Origin: Thunnus maccoyii
Taxonomy: Eukaryota; Chordata; Actinopteri; Scombriformes; Scombridae
NCBI RefSeq assembly: GCF_910596095.1
Contig: NC_056535.1
Span: 22,460,505 to 22,524,504 of the forward strand
DNA: 64,000 nt
Direction: 5' to 3'
The notes beneath the pieces are model-generated. The model ran no database searches. It worked only from the letters and a program-made list of their open reading frames with translations, and was not told the origin of the DNA. Position 1 is the stretch's first letter; the number at the start of each line of letters is the position of its first letter. Below are positions 36,271 to 50,900 of the stretch, in pieces. A program made the translations under genes and the position numbers.

Positions 36271-39200
36271 TACCACCATCACCGCACTGATGATACATAC
36301 ACTCTCTCACTCTCTCGCTGTGGACCCCAACTTTAATCACTGCACGCACTCAGGCACACTCCAGCCGCACACTTGTGCAAGTGCACATCCTGTGTGTGTA
36401 CACACGCAAGCAAAAAGCTGTACACAGGTGGGCGACTCATGAGCAGCGACATTTAAGCACACATGCTTGTAAACACACGCACACATAAATTTTGCTTAAG
36501 AATTCATGAATAATTTATCATATCCGCCTTTGGTTCCATTTAACTTTAGTGAAGCAAGAAAAATGCCACAATAATTAACATGAACGCAGTAAGTCAGTGG
36601 TCCAAAGGAACCACTTTTGATCCTAATCCAGATGGTGACTGTGCTTTTCGTCATTAAAATTCTAAAATTTCTTCTAAACATTACAGGAAACCAATGAAAA
36701 GATGGCACAAAATGTCTTGTGACAGAATATCATTTAAAACAGTATGTGCTGGAGAAATGAGAAAAACATTATCAGTGAATAAAAACAGATATATTAGTTT
36801 AAACATGAAGGAACAGTGCATCATTGACTTTCTCCAGATCATTACATGTTAAAATCCCTTTAATCAAGGAAAGTATTCTCATTTAAAGGAGATTTCCCAC
36901 CCTCTACCTGTTCATTAAAACCTATTTTACATTTGCAAAGTGCTTATAAATAAATAAGCTTTTCAATTATAGTAATTAGCCAAACCTTTTTGTGAGTTGT
37001 GTTGAGTCATATTGTAAATTATACTACATTCATGTTTATTCACTCACAGTGATAACATGTGTTCCCTGTTCGTGTATTTCCCGACTTTTGTACATGAATT
37101 TGACACATAATTCACCCAATTTTGCAGGGAATCACAAACAACAGCTGGAACAAAACTAGTTAAAAATACTACAATGCTGCAAATAGTAACATGAAGTGAA
37201 AGCACACAGATTGACATTATTTATGGGCATCATTTGTGAATTCTTAGACTTCAAATGCACCGAACTCAAATCAAATCAAAACCATTTAGAGATGGTTGGA
37301 GGCGAGACAAGCTCTATTACTATTTAATGTAAATGAAACATTGTGGAAAGCCTCACACAGAATCGCCGCTAGAAATAAACTTTGGTAGTGTGATCAATAA
37401 TACAATAATAATAATACAAGTTTTATAAAAGAAATAAAGTTGACTTTCCCAGGATTTTATCAGTATTTGATTATGGGAAACATGTGGGAGTGTACATTAG
37501 CTGCAGATTAGTGCTAAAAAAAATAAACAGCTCTGTATTACTTTTATTTAATTTGTTCCAAAGTGAGTTTATTTAGACATTTTTGTAAAGACTTCATATT
37601 TCTGCACATTTTAATATTTCTTATTAACTTCCAGTTACTGCTTCAATTTAAACTAGCAACAGATTGTAACAGCAGAACTCATGCGTACATGTATGTACAA
37701 TATTCAGATGCTCTTTAGAGGTTAATATTACATCCAAATAATATACAATAGTCTAAATAAATCTAAACTAAGTAATAATGAAATACAATCCAACAAGCCA
37801 TTGTCACACATGTAGCTTCTTATCATGCTATGAAAACCTATTTCATCTTTTGAGGATTTTTTTCCCCCTAGTTATCTGTCAGTAACATTTGCCTACTGGC
37901 TAACTATGTAGTTTCTACAGTGGCAGTCCACAGCATGTTTACTCAAATCATGATTCACGATTAGTACATAATGTGTCACTTTCATGGTTAGTTGCAGTTA
38001 GATTGTTTTATAGGAATATCTTTGACTCACGACTCTGTTGGTTAGTTTTGTACAGAAAAGAGTCCAGTCTGGTGTGTCTTTGTTTGGGAAACCATCTTTG
38101 GCAGAGAGCATGCAGACATCGGTATGCAAAACACATTTAACAAACAACAGCCAAGAACTTCATTTTATAATGTGACCAACTCAGCCACCAAATTAATTAG
38201 TAACAGCTGATGAATCAAACGGCGTCAGTTGTCATCTTAGCCGGCTAAAAAAAACAAGGATCTGTGAATGCGTAATAGAATATTTACAAAATATGCCATT
38301 AAAAAAAATATAGATATTCTTACTTTTATACATTACTTATAGTCTGTTGTGTCATCTGTGTTTGATTAGTTTTTGCTATTTGCCATCTTTCTTCCATAAA
38401 GACTGCCAGACGGCTACAAAACACTGCCCACATATCATCACTTTAGCACTCAGCCTCACACCATTTCTGGCCCATCTCCCGTCTTTGTTGTGTGTGATTG
38501 TCTGGATGAGGTGGAGGGGGAAGACCAGCAGTCAGACCACTGCATATGTTTCCAATCCCCCCTCATAGACCTTCCTTCTCCTCTCTTGGCCTCCTCTTGC
38601 CCCCCATCTCATCCTCTCCTCTCCTCTTTGTATGTCTCTCTTTTCCGTGTCCACCAAATTGCCCATTAGACTTTCTATTTGTCTATCTGTCGGCCTGCCT
38701 GTCTGTGGCGTGGCAGCCAGCTAAAACTATCCTCCAGCCCATGCCAATTACACCATGGAAGACCACTTCTAACATTTTATAGTACATGGCTGCCAGAAGC
38801 CAACCAGGTCCTCCTCCTGCATACAAACACTTAGAACTAAACTATTTACAGGGATAATGCAACATACAAATGCATATGCTTCGTTTATTATTGTACCATC
38901 CACAAAAAAAACCCCTCCCATCTAGAGAAAATAGATGTTACTTTTTGAGGATTAAAAGTTAAAGGCTTTCATTGATTTGCACAAATAGAGTTTAGATTTG
39001 TAGACAACAAAGCTCCTCCTCTATTCTATTTTTGATGTTCATCATGTCACTGAACATTAAAAAAAATAGTACAACATGACATCTGGTTTTATCCTCATGG
39101 AGTCTCACATATATGTCATTTATATGTTCTCAAAGCTTTTTTTTTTTTTTTTACTTCTCTTTTAAGAGAAGTTTGAAAAACCAACAAGTCGTCTGTTCCA

Positions 39201-39816
39201 AGAAAAACTGACTGATCAACCTCACACATTTCCAGTCCAGGACGGTGACCAAAAGAAGTCAAACGATGCGGTCAAATGCTTAGCTAAACATTGTTGTTGC
39301 ATTCTGTAATAAAGAGAGGAAACCTACAAAACCCAAGGCTCTCTAAGAGAAAGTTATTAATATCCTGTCAGCAGTAAATTAGCTGTACGTGTACATGTCC
39401 CTGCTCCTTCTCTTTGTTTTGTCTAGCAGTGGTCCTCCCACCACCACCACTGCTGGCTGAGTGTGTGTCCCCTGTCGCGGTGAGACTGAGGCAGCATGGT
39501 GATAAAACTGCTGACAGAAATGGATCCCAAATGGAGCCCATATACAGTACATGTGTACATGTGCTTGCCTTGTGGAAGGATGATGTATTGCCAGTACCAG
39601 AACGTGTTTGTGTATGGACTGTATCTATATGTGAGAGAAATAAACTAAGGAAGCGTTTAGACTGAGTCACAGTTGAAATGATAAATGGTGAAAGGATGAA
39701 GATGTGGAGAAAAGAAACAAACACCAAGAGAAGGAAACTGTGTCTGCTGATGCCAATGATAATAATTTTAGAGCAGGATGAACAAAATGAATGAACAAAA
39801 GGTGCCAATCTATATA

Positions 39817-39894
39817 CAGAACCAGTCAAAAGTTTAGACACACCTTTCCATTCACTTGAATGAGAAAGTGTGTCCAACCTTTTGACTGGTACTG
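39817..39894. mobile_element. 78-bp Tc1-type palindromic MITE
   Basis: The left end CAGAACCAGTCAAAAGTTTA and the right end (CAGTACCAGTCAAAAGGTTG on minus) are inverted repeats that almost meet. TA flanks both ends. This is the familiar fish Tc1-derived end pair. Confidence 0.85.
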
Positions 39895-40219
39895 TATACC
39901 TATGAATCGATGCCACACACAGTGAAAGGATCCTCTTGACAGTCCTGGTGAGGTCCTGTCGATGACAGGGGTTTTTGCCTGACTGTAGAACTAAGTAATT
40001 AGAGACAGTCTCCAGTAGGTTACAGTTTAGTCTATAGTGGCCTTAAAAGAGACAGAGTGGGAGTGAGTGCACAAAGAAGAAGGTGAGGGGAGAAAGAAGA
40101 TGTAATAAAGATCATTCATTGTGGTGCTGAATTTTGTCCTGGAAGCAGTAATGAATGAAATATTCAGATCCTTTAATAAAACTGCGCTAACATATATACT
40201 TATATTAACAATGGATCAA

Positions 40220-40984
40220 ATGACAATGTTAGATTTGAAAGGAGTTGCTGATGAACCCGCAAAGAATTATCACCCCACTCCACAGTTTCCTTCACCTCTA
40301 TTTAGCCTATTTTTGCTCGTTGTTTTGGATTTCTAGCCCACAAACGCCACTTTCATTAAAACTCTTTCCAGTAGCAGCTATTTTCAGCTTTGATACACCA
40401 ACTGTGCAATACTTGCTCAGACAGAGTTAGAGAAGAAATTTAGCAAGCTAGAGACCTAGAGATTTCCCTCAAGAGTTGGTGGAGGCCAAAACAGAGCTAA
40501 AAGGAGAGTGAATATTGGACTTACATTGTCAGATTGTCAGAAGATTGTTTGCTGGATGTAACAATAAACAATATAGTTTGAACAGGTTTGATATAATACA
40601 GCTTTAAAGCATCTACGATCAATATTTTTATATTACCAATTGATCACATGAATACTTGTATATGAAAGAGGTCGCTTACAGTGATGAACCCACAGGGAGT
40701 TATCACCTGACTTTTTAGTTCCTCTCAGCCCTACGGAGCTTTTTTGCATGTTTAAACTCATAGCTTTTAAAAAAAAATCTCTATCATCAAATTAACTACA
40801 GTAGTAACCATGTCAAATAAATATAGTGATGTAAAAAGTACAATAGTGTACCTCCAACTGAAATGCAGTGTAATAGACGTATGAAGGATAAAATAAAGAT
40901 AAGTCTTAGCAAAGTACAAGCGCCTTAAAATTAACCTTAAATACAGTACTTTAAAGATAGTTAGTTAATTACTTTCCACCACTG
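40220..40984. repeat. Cluster of dispersed teleost repeat fragments
   Basis: Two fragments of one family (40235-40600 and 40665-40750) share GATGAACCC...AGTTATCACC-like sequence. A reverse partial copy of the AAGTAC element ends at 40984 (CACCACTGAC). Fragments of the first family recur at 60215-60370 and 60990-61270. Confidence 0.6.
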
Positions 40985-43900
40985 ACTTGAGGTATAAAAG
41001 TAGTGGATAGATAGTTGACATTTGATAAACATTAGACAAAGTTGATGTTGGAATTAAATATCTACAGAATACAAACTCTAAGAGCAGAGAATTTGGGATT
41101 TTAGGACTGCCTGTCATGAGTAATAGGCTACACAGACACGTGCACAACAAGCAGCGTGCAGATCAATGCTGCTTTTAGAGGTTTATTCCCCTGGAACGGG
41201 ATCAGACTACATCATGCTCTAACTGTCCAACTCGGTTAAAAATTGTGATACATTGGAAAGCGCAAGACTGAGGAAGTTTACTCTGCACGAGTGCCATCCC
41301 TCAGTGCTATGTGTAGGCTCCTGCTGAAGTCTGCATATCCTGCTTGCCGCCTTGTTAACCCAGAATACCCTAATGACTTCCCCTCTCTCTCTCTCTGCCG
41401 AGCCACACTGTGAAGTCTTCCATGTTTCCATGTAGCTCAAAGTGAGGAGTGGAGACTGGAGAGAAGTGAGGAAGAAAGGAAAGGAAAACAAGGAAGATGG
41501 AGGACAACTGGTACCACTAATGAGGTGTGTTCTGATGGCATGAATCCTCCTCAGAGAGTGCAGCATCTGAGTGAATCTATCCACTAATGAGCATCCCACA
41601 TATACTCACAGCCACATATAGGACCATATCCTGCTGCACTCAGCTGTAATGTTTCTCCATTTTTCTACTCAAGCCTTTAATATTTCCTGTGACCCCAGTG
41701 TGTGGAAAAATAGTTAAATAACTGATTAGACTAATTTATTGCTCCCCCTTTGAGAGAAATATAAAAAAGAGACAGAAAAGGCAGGAATGTAGCAGCGCTG
41801 CTTTCACAGGCCACAGAAATGTTAGCTGGGTTTTATCACTGTTTTACATCACTGTCAGCTTGTAGAAAGTGTTGTTCAACAACCTCATGTGGATGATTCA
41901 GGTTTTTGGAGCTAAGAATAGTGAAAGTATCAGCACACATGGATAATTGTTACCTAAAATACACAAGCAGTGGTATTAATTGTATATCAGTATCATTACA
42001 TGTTATCTGACTAGTAGTAAGGTGACAATGACAATGAACCTGTCACTCTCTTTAATATTATTTTTACTTTCATTATTTTGAGGTGTGTTGTATGGTACCT
42101 ATTTAGTCTAGTAAGTACATGATGTAGATGTTTGGAGCTCTCAGTATGGCAATTGGATGTCGCCATCTTGTGGTTGAAGAAAACTGTCTCTAATTTTTCA
42201 TGTATGGGATTTATATTATAAACTCACCAAAATGAGCAAGCTTGCAAACACACAGAAATGCTCAAATGCATAAAGGCACACACAAGTGAACAAAAACACA
42301 CAAATATCATAAACCCACACAAATCCAAAAAATAAAACATGCATGTATAGTATATACAAGCATACATACATGCGTGACTGTGTACACACAGACACAGAAT
42401 GAAGGCTAAGCATTTTCTAAAAGGGTTAAAAAAAAATGTGTTTCCCGAGGGCATTCAACAAATAACACCCTGTGCTGGTGTCACATGCATGTATCACATG
42501 TCTATAGATATAGATATAGATAGAGGGGGTATAATAAGCACAAACACAACATACTGTATCAAAAGTATTGTTGATAATTTTCTTGAAATAATGTTTTAAA
42601 GATCTGATCATAATCTTCTGTTAAAATTTCAGTTAATTTTGTAATTTTGCAAGATGCACAGCTGTAAATGAGTTTCTGAGTAGGTGTTAGAATGGTTCCT
42701 TTGTTTCTAACAATCCTGTAATTTCTAAACCTGTTACTGGTTTTAGGAATGAGCCCAGTGGGCGCTGACACCTCTAATGTATTAGTAATTATACCCGGAG
42801 CAGTTATACCAGTAAAAAGGAATGACTGACAGTTTACATCTCTTCTGTGATGTTTCTGTGTGTTAGCTATTAGTCAGCCAGACTCAAACAAGCTCAAAAG
42901 AAGTAAATCTGATCTGCAGCCAGACTACTCTACCTTTGATTCCAATAGCATCTCTACAAACCCGAGACTCCCCTATACTAAGGTGACATGACAGTGGAAT
43001 TGAGTCATCTGACTGCTATGTTCCAGCAAATCTACATTTGTACACTGCCTATTGATTTTGATGGGTGACTTTGTCAAATTTTACAGAACAAGTCTGAGGG
43101 ATTTCTGCCATTAGTCAAATGAAAATGCCACCTGCCATTTTAATTTCATTTTCATTTGCAATTATTATGAAATACTATTCAAATGCAAAAGCCAAGTTTG
43201 CATATTTTACATATAGGTTATTATCTGACAATTTGAAAATAAACATGCAAAGTCAACTTCACATTCAATTTCATAATAATTGTGGGATGGATACATCTGG
43301 GAGTACACTGACATTTTGTTGTCAGTAGAGTTTCTGTTTTAATTTCACTTTTGGCAGCAATGATGCATTTTTAAACATGAAAATGAAACTTTTATTCATT
43401 TTAATTTGTCATTCATCATACATAGAAAATGGCAAATGACTAAAAGATTAAATGGTTAGATTTTCATTTTATTTGCAAACCTGAGAGAGACAGAAGCATA
43501 ATACTGCAGTTTCAACAGGAAACAAGAGATTAATACCAGGTGTGTCAGTTGATTGCCCAGTTACATCAATAATGCTAATGATTGATTTGATTGATTGATG
43601 ATGTCACAGGCCTAAACCAAAAGCCTGTAACTGCAACAATGTCCCTGTCCCTTCTTGTGTGTGTGTAGCTAATGAACATTTGCATTTTTTCTTTTCTATT
43701 GAGTTTTTAGGCTGCTTTGGTTTCATTCACATGACCTAATTAATAGTGGTTACTGCGCTAACAACAAACCACTATGGCTGAACATTTCATATCAATACAA
43801 CTGTATCCCTTACATCTCTTATTATTATTATTATTATTATTGCGTGACTGCTGCACCTGCAAACTTCCAGCAATCAGTCTTTATGATTCTCCTACGTCTG

Positions 43901-44183
43901 CTTATAATTCCACATTATGTGCAACCTTTTCAACTGCTCCATACTTTGTGCTAGAAAAACCATTCAAATGTTAAACTGTGCAGCTCATTCAGCAAATGTG
44001 AGCTGTTACTTTCCTGTTTTTCTAGCATATTCCAGCGATTTTATATTAATTTTTAAACATCAAAAATTTGTAATGGCAGTTTACGGGAGAAACAAAAGCC
44101 TTCTGTGTAACATACGCTATATAAATCATTTACCCACCTGATAAAACCATACTGAATACAGGGAGGTCCACTTGTATTTAATT
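40985..44183. other. Intergenic region left of igsf8
   Basis: No gene. It contains a (TTA)n run at about 43818-43842 and an ATTTTCATTT-rich repeat-like stretch at 43100-43450. Confidence 0.5.
42158..42176 (-). promoter_or_regulatory. CTCF-like motif
   Basis: On the minus strand, CCACAAGATGGCGAC fits the CTCF core well. About 2.7 kb upstream of the igsf8 start codon. Confidence 0.5.
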
Positions 44184-44202
44184 CTGGCGCCCCCTTGCGG
44201 TT
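44184..44202 (-). promoter_or_regulatory. CTCF-like motif, strong match
   Basis: On the minus strand, CCGCAAGGGGGCGCCAG matches nearly every informative CTCF position. It sits just upstream of the CCAAT boxes of igsf8. Confidence 0.6.
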
Positions 44203-44845
44203 CAAATGTTTATGTCTCAACACTCTCTATTATCATTGGTTCAAAATGTCATCGTCGCTTTCTTGACCAATGGCACCAGTTCAATTTTTTCTTCTCACAC
44301 CCTAGTTCGCATGCATGCTCCTCCCTTTTTGTAGCAAACCACTCCTCCTCCTCCTCCTCCTCCTCCTCATCCACACACACACACACACACATACACACAC
44401 ACCCAGCCCCCTGTGATGCCAACCCCTCCGTACCCGCACTGCACGGCATGTCTGTCTGTCTGTCGAGGCGGTATAATCTAAAACTAAACCGGGTTTTAAT
44501 GGAGCGCTCGGTTTGTTGACGGAGATGCGACGGTGCATGGGGAAAAGGTGATTTAATTTGCAGTTTTGCACATTAATTCTTGCACTAATATGCATTCGCC
44601 TTCCAACTAGCCGATGGCGCTAACTCTCCTGTCCTGTCTGTGTTTGTGAGAGATCAGTGTGTTGCTACATTGTTAAACATTGTCATTTCTTCTTCCGCAC
44701 AAATAATCCGACCATGTACTGTTTGTTTCGTTTGAAGACAGTTAGTCTCCGCGGCGGGATGAACTATGATCGGCGATAAACGACAAGAGGAACACGGAGA
44801 AGGAAATCTGAGTCAACATAATCCATCTGGACACCGAGGGGGGAG
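44203..44845 (+). promoter_or_regulatory. igsf8: igsf8 promoter and 5' UTR
   Basis: Two CCAAT boxes (reverse at 44235-44239, forward at 44267-44271) precede a (CTC)n(CA)n microsatellite (about 44341-44402) and a CpG-containing stretch. If transcription starts before 44499 the 5' UTR has a six-codon upstream frame (44499-44519). No TATA box is evident. The exact start site is unknown. Confidence 0.45.
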
Positions 44846-44900
44846 ATGAGGACCATGATGGCTTCGATGAGAACAGCATTATTCGTTTTTCTACACTGTT
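44846..44900 (+). CDS. igsf8: igsf8 exon 1, signal peptide
   Basis: Encodes MRTMMASMRTALFVFLHC plus one base, then donor GTGAGT. With LLQCVVC from exon 2 it forms a normal hydrophobic leader. Three further Met codons lie within the first eight residues, so the start is approximate. Confidence 0.82.
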
Positions 44901-47900
44901 GTGAGTACAGCCGCGTCTGCGTTGTACCTGTTTGACTCCACACAACGACTAAAATCGCCTGGCCATCTGTCACATGCATTTACATGATTGTTTCTTCATG
45001 CATATCAATCAGACTATTCATTTAGATATCATCTGGAGCACCTAGCTAGGTCTCTTTCATAATTTAGTCTGCCATCTTTTGCCCCTGTGGTTCATCTGTG
45101 GGGACAGTTATGAGAATTTCTCACGTTCCTGTGGCCTGTAGGTTATTTTTATTAACCACAATGTAAACACAGAAATGACTTTATGGGTGCTAATGAGCCA
45201 AATGTGTTAGAGAAACAGGTGCATTTGCCAACAAAGGTGAAATCTGGGAAAGGCTTCCCCAAACACAAGTAAGTATAAGAAAGATTAGATGCAACATGAG
45301 AAAAAAGAAAGGGCCATAGAGTTCAGGAGGAAGTTTTGCTGAGTGAAATAACCAAAAAGACCTGCTGCAACCAACAGTTATCTTTATTATCCAATTTTTC
45401 TATTTTCTTGTCAAGTCATTCTGTCTATACAATGTCAGAAAATGGTGAAAAATGCCTGTCACAATTTCCTAGATCCCAAGTTGACATCTTCTTATTTATT
45501 TATTTATTTATTTGTTTGTTTGTTTATTTATCTGACCAAGAGGTTTAATCTACCAAATATGTAGTTTATGTTAATGTAAGACAAGAAAAAGCAGCAAATC
45601 TTCACCTTTTGAGAAGCTGGAAATTTAAAAAATTTGGCATTTTTACGTTTTAAAAAAATGACTATTAAATTGATTATTAAAGTAGTCGCTGATTAATTTT
45701 CTGATTACGAAGTATCATTTCACCTCCACCACCAATCACATCTTTGGTGCTTAGGAGCTCAGAGTAAGGTTTTATTTTCTTGGCTATACGATGAAAAAAT
45801 GATGAAAAGTTTCAAAAAGTACATGCGACCCAGATAGAGGAAGGTAGTACAGTCAGAATGTGAGCTTGTAGGTAATTATTTGTGCCATTAGGGACTTCTG
45901 TTTTCAACTTTATACTTTCCAATTTAAACAATTTTGTCTTGTACCTTACGTACATGTTTTGACCTAACAGCTAGCAGAGAGACAATATGTAAAGTTGCAG
46001 ACTTCACTCTGACCCTCATAGTTTTTTTTATCTCCTTACTCACAGTATTAACAATTGTATGAATTATATCTAACACCCAAACAGACAGGGGTCCCTGGGA
46101 CATAAATGGGGTCAGGGGTCCAACATTTATCTCTTCATGGCTGGCAGAGTGTCTAATCCAGACAGTATTGAATATTGTTACAAGCTGCAGTGTCTCCCAG
46201 CCCTATCAGTCCGAGCCCAATGTTAATTAGGGCTTGATCCGCTTAAGCCTCCCACTAGTCTCCCATGTCATTATCTATGGACGTGTTGTTATCGGGCTGC
46301 GGCTTCGCCTGTGAGAAAGCTCCAGTTGGTTTTACGTCTGACACACACAGACAGGTGGGGCGTGCCACTACACACCCATCTAGTATTTCTAGTTGATCAG
46401 GTCGTCATCAGTTTCAGGCGAGGGGGAAGAGGTGTGTTAGTTGGTGCTGGTTCTTTGTTTGTGGATGTTTGTTTGTTGAGTGTTATGTCGGGATGGTCAT
46501 GTCTCATTTGCATTAAGAGATGATGGGTTTATTTCTCAGCTTTTGGCATCACTTGAATATTAAAATCAATTTGTAGGCAACCAATATTAAAGATATGTAC
46601 CCTTCTTAGCAAAATAATTGCTTATACTTTATTGTAGCCTAAATAGTGCTTTAAACATGAATGCCTTTCTCCTAAAATATGGAACAAGTTTACTAAAGAG
46701 ATTGGCTATGTGACCTCTCTCTCTGGCTGGCTAATTGAATGACTTAATGTTACTAAATTTCCAATTTATTTTTTGTTAGACATTCAGGTATTTTTTCTTT
46801 GTTTTTAACATATACAACTTCCATAGTTTGGAGAAGGGCCATTCATAGTTAAATTTATTTTTTCTATGATTTGTTTTCTCAAACAAACTTCCATTTTCAG
46901 ACTATTAACAGAAGAAACTGTTCTGCTTTGTGTTTGTACTTTTAAGAAGTGAAACTAATTTGGGTATAAATGGGGCAGGTCATCTCAGATTCAACAATTC
47001 ATTCCTACTTTGACACGGGGAAATGATTACTTTTACAATACGTTATATGTATCTGTGGATCTAGACCTGATGTTGGCAAAGATAAAGGTAAAATCCCCTG
47101 TAATGTTTCCATCTAAAATTGGGCCTTTTCCCTCTGACTCAGTATCAGCATCAGAATATTTTGGGCAAGTACCCTATGCATGAGAGAATAGTAATGGCAT
47201 GAGCAGTTTCAGTGGCTTAAAGAGGGTTTCTGTTTTTAAATAGCCCTGGTTGGTCTGAGTCCATAACTATTTCAGAGAGATTCTAGGGGAAGTAGTGTAT
47301 GCAGCCAGACAATGAGACTCAGTGAAATACAATGACGCCTGAACCTGGACGCTGGCTGCTCTCCACCCCGAGGCACTCACACTGAATATTTTTGCTTATA
47401 AACAGAACACTGAAGGTCTTCCATGTTGCCACGCTTCTCTTAAACAGAAAGGGGACAGGGAGGGAATATATTTTATTTTCCATTGGGCCCTGACTAGAAT
47501 TCTTCAACTCAGAGAGTCTGAGTGTGAATTGTCTCTCCAACACAATGCACTCAGTGACCTTTAATTTTTGCTGCTGTGAGCACTGAAAATTACTTTTGAA
47601 TAATGCAGCAGCAGCTTGTCTTTCTAAGTGTTATGAAATGGTGTAGAAGGAAGAAACTGTTCATATCAGGGCTGCAACTAACGATTATTTTCATTATCAG
47701 TAATCTGGCGATTATTTTTTCGATTGACCGATTAGTTGTTTGGCCCATAAAATGTCAGAGGAAAGACATTTTTGTTTATTGGCTGGCCCCGCTTTTGCGG
47801 TTCAGCCAAAAATGTCAAAAATCACTGTTTCCCAAAGCCCAAGGTGACGTCCTCAAATGTCATCTTTTGTTCTGAGCAACAGTCCACAACTCAAAGATAT

Positions 47901-50900
47901 TCAGTTTCCTCTCATAGAGACCAAAATAAACCAGTTTTTAAGAAAAAATGTCCAAATTCTCTGGTTGCTTCTCAAATGTGAATAGTTCTGGTGTTTCAAG
48001 TCCTCTGTGATGGTAAACTGAATATCTTTGGGTTGTTGACTGTTGGTCGGCAAATAGGAAGAAATTTGAGTACGTGACTTTGGACTTTGGGAAACAAAGC
48101 AACATTTTTCCCTGTTTTTGGACAATTTATAGACCGAACAACTAATCAGTTAATCCAGAAAATAATAAACAGATTCATTGATAATGAAAATAATTGTTAG
48201 TTGTAGCCCTAATAATAAGCAATTTGAAGATGTCACCTCTGGCTTGAGCAAAATTCAATTTGGCCAAATGATTAACCAATAGATTGAGAAAATAGTCTGC
48301 AGTTTAATGGCTAATGAAAATAATTATTTGCTGCAGTAGTATTGTTTCATGCTTTGAGCACCACAATCTAAATGCCAAGGAGTTCCATTGAATTGGAGTG
48401 AAATACATAGTATTAGTGAATGTTGTAGTTAATGTTGCACTCTTTGTAAGACTGCAAACTTGTTTCAGTATTTAGTGGACTTTTCCTTTAAATCAATAAA
48501 AATAATTAGAGACTGACCTGAGAAACCCACTGAGATGATTGTATTTCATTTATTACACATGCCATTGTATTTGGAGAAAGCTGGCCCAGCCCCAGCCTGA
48601 GTGTTTTTCTTCCACAGCCATTTAATGTATTGATTCCCTGTTATCCAGTCATCAGCTTAGGATATTGATCAGTGACTCCATGTAGCAAATATGCTGCAAG
48701 GCAACACTGTGACCTACAGAAATCAACATTGTTACGGTTTCCAATCGTTCCTGTCTGCTCGTCACCATCTTTCTCACTCTCATGGTCTCTCTATTTTTCA
48801 TCCACAGTGCTCCAGTGCGTTGTGTGTCGCGATGTACATGTTCCCACTGGACCCCTGTACCGTGTAGCAGGGTTCCCCCTCTCCCTGCCCTGTGCCGTGT
48901 CAGGATACGAAGGCCCACGCACGCAGGACTTTGAGTGGTTCCTGTACAGGGACGATGCTGGTGGGAGGCAGATGGGAGTGGTGTCCACCAGGGATAAAGG
49001 CTTCCCCTATGCCCCGTTCCTGGCCCGGGTGAGGAACGGGGAGGTGAGGGTGGACAGGGACTCTGGGGACAACGTCCGGCTTGTGATCCAGAGGCTCCGG
49101 GCTGAGGACCAGGGGAAGTATGAGTGCTACACACCTAGCACGGACACCACCTACCAGGGCAACTACAGCGCTACAGTGACTGTCAAAGGTGAAGTGACCA
49201 AAACCAACAATGAACTGATTCTACTAACAAATTATTGTAGCTTTTCAAAGCCTGATAAAGCTTATTGCTCTGAGACCTACACCTAAATAGTTGTCCAAAA
49301 ACTATTAAAAACAAATCAGCTGCACTGGGTTACATGTTCCTTCATCACAATGGACACTGTGGTTTATTTTGAGTCAATCCTACACACACTGTCCTGGTGA
49401 TATAAATACTCACTGGTGCATCAAATGCGTAATAATGTAAAAATGTAGCAGAAAATACACCCCAACAAATACGATCATAACTCCTGTTACCATAGCAAAA
49501 TCACTGAGCTCCTTCAATGTGAAATTATATCCCCATTTTTATCGATTTAGATCTTCAGTAGGAAAGAATGTGCTTGGGCTCAGTGCTGCAGACGGGGTCA
49601 GGAAGTCAGAAAGTATGATTGGTTTTGGAATTTAATGGAATTTGTTGACAACGAGAAAGAAAACGAATACAGAAGTGTCCTAACTATAATAGCAGCAGCA
49701 CATATAAGTCACAAAACACAAAACAGGCATAAAAAATAGACAGAATATGAAGAGGGTAATCAGGCATCAACAATACAGATGAGATCAGAAGGATCATGGT
49801 AGTTTGATAAAGTAACAAAAAACATGTGGAATGGATAAAAATCAAAATGGATAAATAATATCATAGTTGTGACATGTTGTATAAACCATTTTTCTGTCTT
49901 GGTGGATTTTATCAGCTGTTTTGCACTATATCAGCCAGAAGTAACACATTTTTCATTGATTAATCGTACTATGTGTTTAAGTTTGACTTGGCTCATGACG
50001 ACATTCCTCAATCCAAGCTGTTATTTATACTTACCATCTGGAGTTTTCTTTCTCTCTCTACAGATTTGTTTCACTTACACCCAGATCCAGCTGTTCAAGC
50101 TGTCAAAAATCATTTGGCATGTTTACACCATCCATATGGTTACCAATTCTGTTTCTATCCATCATGTCGCTTTGTGCACCGCTTAGCTTATGTTTGTAGG
50201 ATGCTGGGTGTTCGTTTTGCAGCTGAAGTGTATTATCGTCATAATAGCCTACTAATCCCGCTTTCTTTGGCAAAGCTAGCGCCCAAAGCCAAGGGTGGTA
50301 CAGTAAATGGCTGGGAGTCACACACAGCAACCCCTTTTCGTGATTTGCTTTAGCGCTCTAAACATAGAAAGGTTTAAACATCACACAGACGGTAGAAATT
50401 AAATGTGGCATCATCTCTCATCCGGCTCCTGCAGCAACCTGATGTAATATAATTGTCTCTCTGTGTCCCTTCTCACACGCGCAGTGATCCCCGACACACT
50501 CCAGATCAGCTATTCCCGCTCGCTCACTAGCCAGCCCGTGCCAGAGGGGGCCGAATTAACGCTGACGTGCTCGGCCGGCATCCAGTCTGAGCAGCTCACC
50601 CACCTGTCCATCATGTTTGGGAAGCGCGGCGGCGGAGACGGTACGGGAGGCGGAGCGGGAGAGGAGGTCAGCACCGTCAGAGAGATTATCTCCATCGACA
50701 ACATGCTGGGAGTCGTGCCCGGACGTTCTTACAAGAAGCGGTACGACGATGGAGAGATCACACTGGAGAAGAGGAACGGGGAAGCCGGACTTGGGGTGTA
50801 CGTGATGAAGATGAGAGCGGTGCAGCCAGATGATACCGGCGCGTATTTCTGCGAGGCATCGCAGTGGATTCGGGACCGCGATCGTTCATGGCAGAAGATT

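Larger units (their letters stand above)
30777..39816. other. Gene desert between sp7 and igsf8
   Basis: No gene. Microsatellites and the polypyrimidine block are listed separately. A motif-dense, non-repetitive stretch at 31361-31580 and a weak CTCF-like motif on the minus strand at 33486-33503 (CACCAGAGGGC) are the only hints of regulatory function. The 36480-39360 part is plain AT-rich sequence in which I see nothing. Confidence 0.5.

Noticed and set aside
39368-39916. 182-codon minus-strand frame
   Set aside because: It runs through a Tc1 MITE and T-rich sequence, has no recognisable domain and no splice context.
44172-44519. Ser/Thr/His-rich frame ahead of igsf8
   Set aside because: Its middle is the (CTC)n(CA)n microsatellite read as Ser and Thr-His repeats. 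It ends before the signal-peptide ATG.
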